Shown here: positions 33,529 through 44,698 of the stretch, in pieces
Layout: the number at the start of each line of letters is the position of its first letter
Numbering within the stretch: the first letter of the stretch is position 1
NCBI GenBank assembly: GCA_009760885.1
Contig: CM019691.1
Location: 28,870,814 to 28,934,813 of the forward strand
Length of the DNA: 64,000 bases
Direction of reading: 5' to 3'
Source of the DNA: Achatina immaculata
Lineage: Eukaryota; Mollusca; Gastropoda; Stylommatophora; Achatinidae
Translations under genes and position numbers: made by a program
The notes under the pieces: model-generated
The model's database searches: none
What the model saw: only the letters and a program-made list of their open reading frames with translations
Told to the model about the DNA's origin: nothing

Positions 33529-35687
33529 AACTAAAATTAAGGAAAGCCAAAATCGGAGAACACAGAAAGATACATTTTGATACAAGCAAACTGATAGACC
33601 AGCAAACAAGAAATGAATTCTCAATAGTACTTAAGAACCGCTTCAGTGTCCTACAAGACGAAGCAGAAATGTCCATATTAGAGTTCAATAAAACACTACA
33701 GGAAACAGCAAAAGAGGTGCTGGGATATCGGAAAAGGAGAAAAGAGGAATTGATAAGCGAGACCACATGGGAAAAGATAGAGCAAAGAAAAGAAATCAAG
33801 AAAAAATTACTGAACACCAAATCACAACAGCTTAAAGAACGAGTTTTAAGTAATTATGCACAAAAAGACAAAGAAGTGAAGGAATCATGCCGTCAAGATA
33901 AACGTCAGTATTATGACAACTTAGCAGAAACAGCAGAGAAAGCAGCATATACAAATGACATGAAAACCATATATAAAATCACAAAGCAGATGACAGGTAA
34001 CTTCAACACAAGATGTGAAAGTGCAGTAAGAACACAAAATGGACAACTGGTCAGTGGAGAAAGAGAAAAAATTGAAAAATGGAGGGAACACTTTAACACC
34101 CTACTAAACAGAACACAAGCAGCACAAACAATAGACATACCTGAAGCAAAAACGGAACTAAACATCAATACAGGACCAATAACAATAAATGAAGTAAAGG
34201 AGGCGATAAAGAAGCTAAAATCAGACAGGGCACCAGGTGAAGATGAAGTGACTGCGGAGATGTTGAAAGCAGAAGAAACAGAAACACCAAAACAATTTTG
34301 CCGGATATTACAACAAATTTGGGATTTAGAAAAAGCCCCAGAGGAGTGGAAAACTGGTCTTATAGTAAAATTACCAAAGAAGGGTGACCTCAGAGATTGC
34401 GGGAACTGGAGAGGCATTACCCTACTGCTTCTCACCAGTAAAGTATTTTGCAGAATAATCATCAACAGAATTGTACCAACACTTGAGGAAAAACTTCGGA
34501 AAGAGCAGGCAGGATTTAGGAAAGGAAGATCATGCATAGACCACATATTTGTACTTAGACAAATATTAGAACAGGAAAATGAGTGGCATAGCACAACATA
34601 TGCATTATTCATAGATTTTGAGAAAGCCTTTGACAGTGTCAACAGAGATGCACTGTGGAAAATCCTAAGATGGCATGGCCTCCCCCATAAAATAGTTAAT
34701 GTAATCAAAGCCCTATACGAGGGTTTTCAGTGCAAAGTTATCTGTGGAGAACATACCTCCAGCAGCTTTAGGGTACAAACAGGAGTGAAACAGGGATGTG
34801 TACTATCACCAACATTATTTATCTTGGCAGTAGACTGGTTAATGAAGGAGGCAACATCAGACAAACGCAGAGGATTACAATGGACCCTTGACACAGTGCT
34901 GGAGGACCTTGACTTTGCGGACGACATTTGTCTATTATCAAGCAGTCACAAAGATATGCAAGATAAAATAAACAAGCTAACTCAGAATGCAAACAACATA
35001 GGACTAAAGATCAACGTAGGAAAGACAAAGTTAATGAAGCAAAATGTGAACAACAGAAATGTACTCAGAGTAGATAACAAGTTAGTGGAGGAGGTCAACG
35101 AATTTGTATACCTTGGCAGCAGAGTAGTAGAAAATGGAAACAGTACAGAGGACATCAACAGCAGACTTACTAGAGCAAACCAGGCTTTTGCAATGCTGCA
35201 GAATATATGGAAATCCAAAAAACTAAGCATAAATATGAAAATCAGGATATTTAAGAGTAATGTTCTAAGTGTACTACTCTATGGAAGTGAATGCTGGAAA
35301 ATCACCAAAACCATAGAAAACAAGTTGAATTCTTTCCAGACTAAATGTTTACGAAGAATTAGAAAAATATTTTGGCCAGACACTATAAGAAATAACATCT
35401 TATTAGCAGAAGTGCAGATGAAACCACTGACAACAATTATTGAGGAAAGACGCTGGCGATGGTTGGGACATGTGCTCCGAATGACTGACAACTCACTACC
35501 AAAAATAGCACTAAGATGGACACCACAGGGGAGCAGAAGTAAGGGTAGACCAAAAGAGACATGGAGAAGAACAACAGAAAGGATGTTGAGCAATAGAGGG
35601 CTCACCTGGGCAAGAGCAGAAAAAAAGGCGAAGGACAGGCATTTGTGGAAAACCCTAGCGGAAGCCCCATGTGCCCTGGGCACTTAA
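33529..35687 (+). CDS. LINE family B copy 2, reverse transcriptase part, open to its stop
   Basis: A frame continuous through all reverse transcriptase motifs: IVKLPKKGDLRDCGNWRGIT, QAGFRKGRSCIDHIF, ALFIDFEKAFDSVNRDALW, VKQGCVLSPTLFILAVDWL, LEDLDFADDICLL (catalytic FADD) and INVGKTKLMKQN. The C-terminal region follows: FVYLGSRVVENG, LYGSECWKITKT, RRWRWLGHVLRMTDNSL, GRPKETWRRTTERMLS and the end APCALGT. More than 670 codons are open from the first ATG at 33669, with no stops. The sense is the same as the endonuclease part, and only the A-run frameshift separates them. This looks like the youngest LINE of the window. Confidence 0.88.
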
Positions 35688-36160
35688 GGTTCAGAGAGAG
35701 AGAGAGAGAGAGACAGATATATCATGAAATACCACATAAGCATTATTGGTGTAGGTTTGAATGGTTAACTGAAGAGCACAGGTTAAATTCCTGGTAGATA
35801 AACTTAACTTTCTTTTTCTTCATTGTAACTGACACATCTTCCTTGATCTCTCTTTTTTTAATGGTGGAGTTAGCTTTTTAACCTTGACTGCCACAAGCTT
35901 GTTAAAATGGATTTAATTTTTAAAAAAGAGAAAACATTTTTTTGTGGCTTTATTTTGTCCTTTGCATCCAGTATCTTGATGATCTTGAAAACAAGAATAA
36001 CTTTGAAAGGGGGAATTTGCTTTGATACCTTTCCTAGCCTCCAGGAGCAGATCTAAGAAGTGGATCTTACAGAAAGCTCCACTACCTTTTGGAACATGTT
36101 AAATACTGCCCTGGTGGCAAGGCTGAAAGAATTTTTAAAAAAAGGGGGGGGGGGGTATAA

Positions 36161-37295
36161 TGGCATAAAGATATTGTCTTGGCTGGTTATAGTTTGCTAG
36201 TTGTAATGACGGCTTAAGGATATAGTCCTGGCTGGTTATAGTTTGCTAGTTCTAATGACGGCATAAGGATATTGTCTTGGGTGGTTATAGTTTGCTAGTT
36301 ATAATGATGGCTTAAGGATATAGTCCTGGCTGGTTATAGTTTGCTAGTTCTAATAACAGCATAAGGATATTGTCTTGGGTGGTTATAGTTTGCTAGTTCT
36401 AATGACAGCTTAAGGATATTGTCTTGGCTGATTATAGTTTGCTGGTTCTGATGACAGCATAAGGATATTGTCTTGGCTAGTTATAGTTTGCTGGTTCTGA
36501 TGACAGCATAAGGATGTTGTCTTGGCTGGTTATAGTTTGCTGGTTCTGATGACAGCATAAGGATGTTGTCTTGGCTGTTTATAGTTTGCTGGTTCTGATG
36601 ACAGCATAAGGATATTGTCTTGGCTGTTTATAGTTTGCTGGTTCTAATGATAGCATAAGGATGTTGTCTTGGCTGTTTATAGTTTGCTGGTTCTGATGAC
36701 AGCATAAGGATGTTGTCTTGGCTGTTTATAGTTTGCTGGTTCTGATGACAGCATAAGGATGTTGTCTTGGCTGTTTATAGTTTGCTGGTTCTGATGACAG
36801 CATAAGGATATTGTCTTGGCTGTTTATAGTTTGCTGGTTCTAATGACAGCATAAGGATGTTGTCTTGGCTGTTTATAGTTTGCTGGTTCTGATGACAGCA
36901 TAAGGATGTTGTCTTGGCTGTTTATAGTTTGCTGGTTCTAATGACAGCATAAGGATGTTGTCTTGGCTGTTTTAGTTTGCTGGTTCTAATGACAGCATAA
37001 GGATGTTGTCTTGGCTGTTTATAGTTTGCTGGTTCTAATGACAGCATAAGGATGTTGTCTTGGCTGTTTATAGTTTGCTGGTTCTAATGACAGCATAAGG
37101 ATGTTGTCTTGGCTGATTATAGTTTGCTGGTTCTGATGACGGCATAAGGATATTATCTTGGCTGTTTATAGTTTGCTGGTTCTGGTGACAGCATAAGGAT
37201 GTTGTCTTGGCTGTTTATAGTTTGCTGGTTCTGATGACAGCATAAGGATATTGTCTTGGCTGGTTATAGTTTGCTGGTTCTGATGACAGCATAAT
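36161..37295. repeat. Minisatellite, 49-bp unit, about 23 copies
   Basis: The unit reads GCATAAGGATGTTGTCTTGG, CTGTTTATAGTTTGCTGGTT and CTGATGACA. Early copies (36161-36420) differ more (GGTTATAGTTTGCTAGTT), later ones are almost identical, which suggests recent expansion at the right side. It ends about 300 bases before the last coding exon of the FAM117-family gene. Confidence 0.93.
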
Positions 37296-37590
37296 TCATG
37301 ACAAGCCACTGTGACACTAGAGACTTAACAGTAGTGGCAGAGATCGTAAACTTTTACATCACATTTCCGACAGGCATCTCCACACACACCCTGTAGGTAA
37401 AGACCATCAAAGTTTATCGACTGTCAGGTTGCCCATCCAGAGAATTTAACCACTGTGTCCTCTGTCTTGTTTTTCCAAACATTAAAACTCTGTGCTCTCT
37501 TATTTTTATTTCTGTTCTACATTTTGTAAAAGAATGAAAACTGACTTAAAATATATTTTCATTATGCTGATTTATAATTTTTGGTTTCAG

Positions 37591-37759
37591 GCATCCACAG
37601 ATAAAGGAGCCAATGCTCTTCACTCCAGTCAAACCAAATCAGTTCATTTTCAAGCCAAGTCAGAGCTCGGCTTTTTGCCCTCTCACCAAAAGATATGAAT
37701 TCCCGCTGGGCTGTAACGGCTCAGCCTCACCTGTCTTGTCAACCGTCATTGATGAGTAG
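37591..37759 (+). CDS. FAM117/GLCCI1-family gene, last coding exon
   Basis: The acceptor is TTGGTTTCAG; the stop is TAG at 37757-37759. Encodes RHPQIKEPMLFTPVKPNQFI, FKPSQSSAFCPLTKRYEF and ends STVIDE. The family block NFIPKSGSAFC is recognisable. Intron 7, 7 kb long, holds the nested LINE and a large minisatellite. Confidence 0.92.
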
Positions 37760-39834
37760 ATCCACATAGGTTCTGTTTTAGTATGTTCATGAATTTGTAT
37801 AGTTCTGAAACAGATATTTCCAATATGGAGAGTATATTTCTGAGATTTTTCAATATTTCCTATTTTACTAGTGTAATTCTGAGATTCACGTTGTTTCTTT
37901 TTGTTACTACTGTAGTTCTGAGATTTGCATTATTTCCTATGTTACTCAAATCTGGAAATTTTTGAACTTTTAAAAAAAATTTAGTCATGTACTTATTTTT
38001 AGTATTTTTTTTCTCTCTTGTTTCTTTTTTTTTATTACAAAACACATGCAGAACTTCTGTGCTCTCCAGCAAATCACTTCCACTCATAAGACATCATTTT
38101 TTTTTTTCAAAAACCCTAAATGCAGGTATAAAATGTTGAAATTGTTCAGATGTTTCCGAAAGTAGAATTGTCTTTCTAATATGGGCATCTTTATATAATA
38201 TATTGTCTTCATCCTTGTTGTTATTGCTTTACAAATCTTTTGTTGTGATGTGAAGATTGATGGAACTCTATAAAGTACACTCTTTGTATATTTTACTTTG
38301 TAACATGAATAGTTGATTGATCAACATTTTCATGCCAGCTGTGAAATAAAGTTGCATGGATTTTGAAACTCAAGAACTGTGTTAAATAGGGTATTGGCTT
38401 GCCAGATTTTTTTTAAAAAAATTATCTGAGAAACTGAAGAAGCGGGCTGTCTGGCATATTCCAGCATCTCAGGGGCAGTGTTGATTGGCCAGTAATGCAG
38501 CAGTTTGTAGATAAGAGATGTGATGGAGAAAAAGATGGGGTTAGTTTTGCTAATCTTGATGACTAGATTACAGTATTCTGGCACATTTATGTTTTGCTGC
38601 ACTGCTGCATGATTCTGTGCAGTTGGACATTTTATCCACTGGCAGACCATGGGGGTAATCCAGGGACAGAAAGAAGTGGTTTTAATAAGTATGTGTAGCT
38701 TACAGGGTTTATAGAAAAATACTGATAAATGAATCAAAAATTAATTTTTTTTTTCAAATGCTTATATGACAAGTATAAAATATGCAGATTATGCTTTTGC
38801 TTCAGTTTAAAATGGTAAATCATGCTATAGCTGAAGTCAGGTCAAGCTAAGAAGTTCATGGCTTTCTCCAGATTCCAGTTTTGACCAAGACATTTTAGTT
38901 GTGGTGTTTGGTTCATCATATACTGGGCCTGTATTTCACTCCCGCCTGACCTTTCATGTGTTAACCTTTCACAGAATTACAGAATTTTGGGCCTGTCTGT
39001 ATTTCAAAATAGCACAATTTTTTTTTTCATGGACTGACCTGGCATTTTGTAATCAGGTCAGCACCTCTAGGCTTGCCTCAGTTGTAATGATTTAGCTCCA
39101 GTCTCAGATCTACAAAATGCTAAGCACAAGACAGGTGTATGAAGTCAAATGATAATTATACAGTTTACTACTGTCTATGTATGTTGTGTTACTGTGTTCA
39201 TTGTACAGTTGTTTAACCTTAGGAAGTCCAGATCTTTTAACATGGGCTTTAAGTCCATCTCTTATGTTCTGCTGATTTTTTTTTGCTTTATTAGTCATCA
39301 TAATCTGTTTATAATTTTTGGTTTTCATCTGGTGATAACAGTATACAATATTTTTGTATTGCACATTGTGCGCTGCATGAATTTTTGCTCTGCACTTTTG
39401 TTAGACTAGACAGTGTGATGTTTTTGTTTTTTTTTAAAATAACTTTCATAAAGTTTGTAATATTCAGCACCTGTTATGATTTTTTTCCCCCGCACTGTGT
39501 TGTTCAATGAATTTGCTTTCCCACAATGTTTTTATTTCAGATAATCTCCCTTGAGTCTTGTACCAACTGTTCACATATTTCATCAATTTTAAGTCATAAC
39601 TAGTTTATTTAGCATATTAATTTGGGTTTTTTGTTTGTTTTTTTTTTCCAAATGAACTGTATTTGCATGTATTTTATAAAGCCATGTCATATTTGCTATG
39701 TTTATTTTTTTTAAACAAAGCTTCTTTTTTTTTTTTAAGATGCTTTTTAGTAAAGTGCACTCCCCTTTGCAGAAATGCTACATTTGATATTGTCCTTTAT
39801 AGAAACAGCTCTTTGAAGGTGCTATGACTCATGG
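37760..39834 (+). other. Probable 3'UTR of the FAM117-family gene
   Basis: AT-rich non-coding sequence following the TAG. AATAAA at 38345-38350 is the first good polyadenylation signal. The open frames here carry no family motifs. Confidence 0.5.
38345..38350 (+). promoter_or_regulatory. Candidate polyadenylation signal AATAAA
   Basis: About 590 bases after the stop codon of the FAM117-family gene, with T-rich sequence downstream. A later AATAAATAAATA cluster at 45802-45811 is an alternative if the 3'UTR is very long. Confidence 0.45.
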
Positions 39835-40090
39835 AATTTGCATGTTCCCGGGGTGTGAAATGTCAGTGACTTTGACTTCACATTCATAGAGTCGGTGCAG
39901 CATTTGAGGCAAGGATGCCAGCACCTGTCCTCGCTGCCTTGTCCTTTCCTAGGGAAACCCCAGGTAGTCATTTTCTGGAGGCTGGGTTGACCCTTGTGCC
40001 TGCCAGTCCAGCAAATAAATTCCATACGAGTTCAGAAGTGACCTTCTGATCAGCATGTGTGCATGCTAACCACTACACTGATGCAGCATT
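39835..40090 (-). mobile_element. SINE-2, longest copy
   Basis: Read on the minus strand, it begins near a tRNA-like stretch containing CAGTGTAGTGGTTAGCATG (A-box-like) and GAAGGTCACTTCTGAACTC (possible decayed B box), then a body with CCTGGGGTTTCCCTAGGAAA and GGTGCTGGCATCCTTGCC. Partial copies are at 19455, 20155 and 30045. Confidence 0.6.
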
Positions 40091-40844
40091 GAAGATGCTA
40101 GTTGTCTTAATATAACACAGAGTTGGAAGGTTAGTTATATTAGGTTTGACTGTTCATATCAAGTGTTTTAGCTGTGAAAAAGATTTTGCAAGTTGACTCT
40201 TTGTATCCTTTGTTGAACATTATTTAGACACACCAGTAAAATTCATTCCATTTCATTATCGGGCAAATGGTTCATAAAAAAATTAATTCTTCAGATACTT
40301 TCAAGGAAAATAAACTTGGACATCTGGGTTTTTTAAAGTTTATTTTTGAAAATTATTTTTATGTAAATCACACACCGACCAGAATGACGCAGGAAGAAAA
40401 AAAAGTGTGTGGCTAAATGACATGACATGCCTGGGTGAAGTTGTAGATTAGTGATTTCTCAAAGTGGACAGTACCGGAGGTGTTGAAAAGCTCATGGAAT
40501 CTAGGCTGGGGGGTGGGGGTTAAAGCAGCAGCAAGTGACATCAGAACCAAATGACTGAAAGAAGTTTTGAAGGCCACCGGGGATGTTGTCTAAAAGACAA
40601 GGGGGTTGTAGCTGAAAAGGCTTAAGAATCACTGATTTAGTTTGGATTTCAGTGCATGCTTTTATTTGTTTAGAAATGGTTGGAAAATGGAGAGAGAAAA
40701 AAATACAGTTATTTTAATCCTTTAGTAGGGAGGTGGCTTGGTAAGTCCAATCTGGCAGCACAGATTCTACCTCTTGTCTTCAAGAAAATCATAATTGTAT
40801 CATTTAGCTTTAGAGAAATTTCTCATTTGTGTGTGTATGTGAGT

Positions 40845-40895
40845 GAGGGAAGGAGGGAGGGAGGGGGGGGAGGGGAGAGAGAGAGAGAGAGAGAG
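40845..40895. repeat. G- and GA-rich simple repeat
   Basis: GAGGGAAGGAGGGAGGGAGG followed by GA dinucleotides. Confidence 0.85.
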
Positions 40896-41339
40896 CTTAG
40901 TGTAAACCACATTTTTAATTTAAAATACATTTGGAGTGAATGGATAATTTTTGGATGGTATTAACATATTTAAGTATTCTTCATTGCAGAAAGGTCTAAA
41001 ATATACTGTGGTTTACTTCATATTTATCTACTCCACGTTTTCTCCTTGCATGATATTTCACTGTACCTGTTGTTGTGTGTTAAAGTGATGGCTGATATTT
41101 TGTTCCTTTCGTTCCAGGTGGATTACTGGCTGTGTTAGTTTATAACTGTTCTTTAAAACAGATTCTGCATCTTTTGCATGTTGAAAAATATCAACTTGAT
41201 TTTATTTCAACTATTTAACGTTCCAGACTGCAACAGTCTCGCACAGTATAAGTTGACAAGTTCTAGTCTGCCTTCTTGCCTGCACACTCCAGATCAGCCT
41301 GGCTGACAATCCTGACTTTCTTGTTAGAAACAAATGTAG

Positions 41340-41840
41340 TGATACAGAAAACAAGGCACCTCATCTCTAGAATCTTATCTCTTAAAGCAAAATATCATTA
41401 CACCTCACCTAACCTCAGAGACCATATCAAACAACTTATGTTGTAGAGGCCAATGCACAATTTTCAGATTGTGAACAGGACACATTACCCTCAATAAGCT
41501 CTTACACAGAGTGACCGCTGACCACACGCCTTACTGCATGCACTGCAGCGGACAAGAAGAAACTGTTAAACACCATCTGCTGGACTGCAGTGCATTGAAG
41601 GACCTTCGGAAGAACTTGATACCGCCAAACTCCTCAATCATTGACATTCTGTATGGAGATGTAGAACAGCTGAAGAGGACCTGTACATTTCATTATCTGA
41701 CACAAAGGAAAAAGAGAAAACTCGTAAACCCGGGAATCAGAAAAGTCAAAGTACACCTCACCTCTAGAATCTTATCTCTTAAAGAAAAGTATCATGAATG
41801 CTATAGTGTTGAAATACCACACAACATAACCGAATTATAA
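41340..41840 (+). mobile_element. Fragment of an RNase H-type LINE C-terminus
   Basis: From about 41464 the frame reads FRL-stop-TGHITLNKLLHRV, then CMHCSGQEETVKHHLLDCSA. The RLxTGH and CxxC...H...C pattern is the Cys/His-rich C-terminal end of non-LTR elements of the I/Jockey type. A 44-bp direct repeat containing TCTAGAATCTTATCTCTTAA occurs at both ends (about 41358 and 41754). Confidence 0.65.
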
Positions 41841-44285
41841 AACCACCTCTATCTACTTTCAGACAAATCTATTTTGTGAGAAATGCAAGATCTTATATAA
41901 TCATCTGTGCTTGTTGACTCCTTTTTTTATGTGATAGATTTAAATGGCACTTTATGGATTCAGTTATTTGGCTAAAGTAGGGAATTAAATCTTTTTATTT
42001 TTAAGCTTTGAAATATTTTTCAATTCTAGCATGTGTTTCCTTATTTTTTTATGAATTGCACGACTTCTTTCACGACTCGTACAAATATCCATCTGCCCAA
42101 GTTTTAAGTGTTATTCTATCTGGGTATCTTGTACTTCAGTTCTGTATCTTCACCAATTGTAGTTAATGAAATCTGTCAGCACAAATTGAATGTGTTCACA
42201 TATTTTGATACTTCAGAGCTGCAGTGTTTATCTGTTAGGAATTGTGCAGGCTTGAATGTTTTGTTTTTATGCACTCTGCAGATTAGCCCCGGTTTGGTGT
42301 TCATGTCTCATTTCTTGCACTTGAAATATTTTAAGTGATTTTTTTTTGTTTATCCTTATAAACATTTAAGGAAGTCTTTTTTTTTTAATAAAAAAAAATA
42401 GTGGCTTAGCAGACCTCTGTTCAGCAAAGCTGGGCCTGACCTTTCGTACTATGTAAATGTTTCCATTTTCTTGAACAAAAATGGAAGATGAGCATTTAGA
42501 TCATTTTTGTTTGTATAAAATTTTTTAAAATTTCCATATTTTATGAAATTACTTAAATTTCCGTATTTTGTGAAAAATTGCTTGAAAAGGCATTGATTTG
42601 TTTGACGACTGTTGACTGTTTCATCAAGAAAACAATCCATCAGATGATCTGATGCCTCATGCCACTTTCCACATTCTGGCTGGTGTTTTCAGCTTTGGTG
42701 GCTGTTTATTTAGGGACAGAAACTCATTTGCATTTATAATTTTCAAAATATGAACTGTTTTCAGCTAACTTAATTCTGTTTTTCTGATATGCTTGGAACT
42801 ACTTCAGACTGTGCCAGAGAAGTATGGATTTTAGGATTTTGTCACAGGTGAAAAGCTAATATTCATTATTGGTCTCCCATTGAATAGACTTTGTGACACT
42901 TGTGGTTGAAGTGGGGCAGGGTTGCAATGGCTTGTTTGAGTTTTCAGAGTGAATGCAGCAAAGCTTCCCTGCAATCCCAGCCATCACATGGACTTCAAGC
43001 TTGTGTAGGCTTGAGCTTAATTTTTTTTTGAGGGGCTTCACAAGATGAAAGAGTCTAAGTGAGGTTTAGTTTGCTGGCTCTGGTTAACTTTGCAGTATCA
43101 GTAAGCGCTGTCTTTTTTTTTTTTCTTTAACAGCAGGTGATGCTAAGTCTTCAGACTTTAATAAATTTGAGACAAACTAATGGACAGCATGATACACATT
43201 CATGGAAATTTGGGTTTATCACAGCCCAGGGAGAGAGAATGTTTAAAGCTAGAACCATGCACAAACCATGTGAATCACATGAGAAGGCAGTTTTGTGCCT
43301 TAGAAGGGATTATGTTTTGCTGTGCACAGGTCTGAAGAAAACTGAAGTATCGCTAGTTCCTGCGTTATTAGAGAGCAGAGTTTTTGCTTGTTCAAATTAA
43401 CTAAGTTGGCTGATGAATTGTAATCTTAATATCTCGATTGTTTTGAGCTTTCATGAAGTGTAGGGCACTCCTTTTTGTCCTTCATAAATGACCGTCCAGT
43501 TAACTCCATTTTTTTGTTAACACATATAACAGTATAAATTGTTTTTAAAAAAAACTGTTCTTTGCTTACATTACATTGTGTTTTGGTCAGAGAATGACAT
43601 ATATACTGTATAAAAAAATTTTTTTTTAAAGTACATGTGGTGATTGTCTGTTGATAGATAATTTCTGTTGTGACAGAATGTAGCCGGTGCACTGTTACTT
43701 GAGATGAAAGTCGTGAGTGTTGCAGTGTAAAAAACAGAGATGATCTACTGTATACAAAAGTAGCAGATGAAATTTGTGTTTTTTTTTGTTTGTTTTTGTT
43801 TTAAACCCTTAAACGTCTTTGTGTGAAAGGTTTAGACAAACTATTTTGGCTTACAATTCTGTGTCTGAACTGTCTGTGACTGGTAGCTCACGTCTGAGAA
43901 AAAAAAAAAAATTCTCCAATTGAGGCGACTATCATTGCTTGGATTAAACCATTTTTCTAAACTTCATACTGCAGTTCGAAAGCAAATGAAATTGGAAAAA
44001 GAAGAGGCTGTTAATAAATTCACTTCTGCAACAGATTTTGCATATTTCAAAATGGCCTGAGAAGGGTTAAGTTTTCACTTTGTGGTACTAACCTCGTAAT
44101 ATTTTTTTCCCTCACTTATTTACGTAAGCTATAAGCATTGTGTGCGGAGACTATATCAGGCATTATATATTCAATTGAGTTGTCAGTTTGATTCTGCTAA
44201 TTTTTTTTCCTTTTTTTACTTTTAGATTTTAGTCGTGCAGTTTGTCTAGTTCAGAGTTATTTGCTACATCTGTTTTCATTATCAT
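41841..44285. other. Non-coding sequence, nothing recognised
   Basis: AT-rich, with many T- and A-runs. An acceptor-like TTCTTTAACAG at about 43126-43136 precedes an 87-codon frame without recognisable motifs or a following donor, so I do not call it an exon. Confidence 0.4.
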
Positions 44286-44698
44286 TTGAGTGTGGTTACT
44301 GATTAAAGAGCTCACAGTGTGCTGTTATTTGAGTGTGGTCAGTGATTAAAGAGCTCACAGTGCTGTTATCGTTCGAGTGTGGTCAGTGATTAAAGAGCTC
44401 ACAGTGCTGTTATTTGAGTGTGGTCAGTGATTAAAGAGCTCACAGTGCTGTTATTTGAGTGTGGTCAGTGATTAAAGAGCTCACAGTGCTGTTATTTGAG
44501 TGTGGTCAGTGATTAAAGAGCTCACAGTGCTGTTATCGTTTGAGTGTGGTCAGTGATTAAAGAGCTCACAGTGCTGTTATTTGAGTGTGGTCAGTGATTA
44601 AAGAGCTCACAGTGCTGTTATTTGAGTGTGGTCAGTGATTAAAGAGCTCACAGTGCTGTTATTTGAGTGTGGTCAGTGATTAAAGAGCTCGCAGTGCT
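44286..44698. repeat. Minisatellite, 41-bp unit, about 10 copies
   Basis: The unit reads GTGGTCAGTGATTAAAGAGC, TCACAGTGCTGTTATTTGAG, T. Some copies carry a CG insertion (TTATCGTTTGAG). Copies are nearly identical. Confidence 0.92.

Larger units (their letters stand above)
31461..35710 (+). mobile_element. Full-length RTE-like LINE (family B), copy 2, with a sister copy inside
   Basis: It starts CCCCGTGTGGTACCCGGG like copy 1 and ends in an AG tail. An exact 13-base duplication, AGACAGATATATC, flanks it (31448-31460 and 35711-35723). Removing the insert at 31736-32783 plus one 12-base duplication leaves about 3.19 kb, equal to copy 1. The coding region is almost intact: a single two-base gain in an A-run is the only break seen downstream of the insert. 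It lies in sense orientation in intron 7 of the FAM117-family gene. Confidence 0.93.

Noticed and set aside
33911..34708. 265-codon minus-strand open frame
   Set aside because: It is the antisense shadow of the LINE reverse transcriptase and mirrors the sense frame; no family motifs.
43137..43400. Exon after a TTCTTTAACAG acceptor-like site
   Set aside because: No matching donor, no family motif, and the neighbouring gene already has its stop codon upstream.
3339..44698. Possible CRISPR arrays among the tandem repeats
   Set aside because: The arrays have no unique spacers between constant repeats, and the genome is eukaryotic; they are minisatellites.
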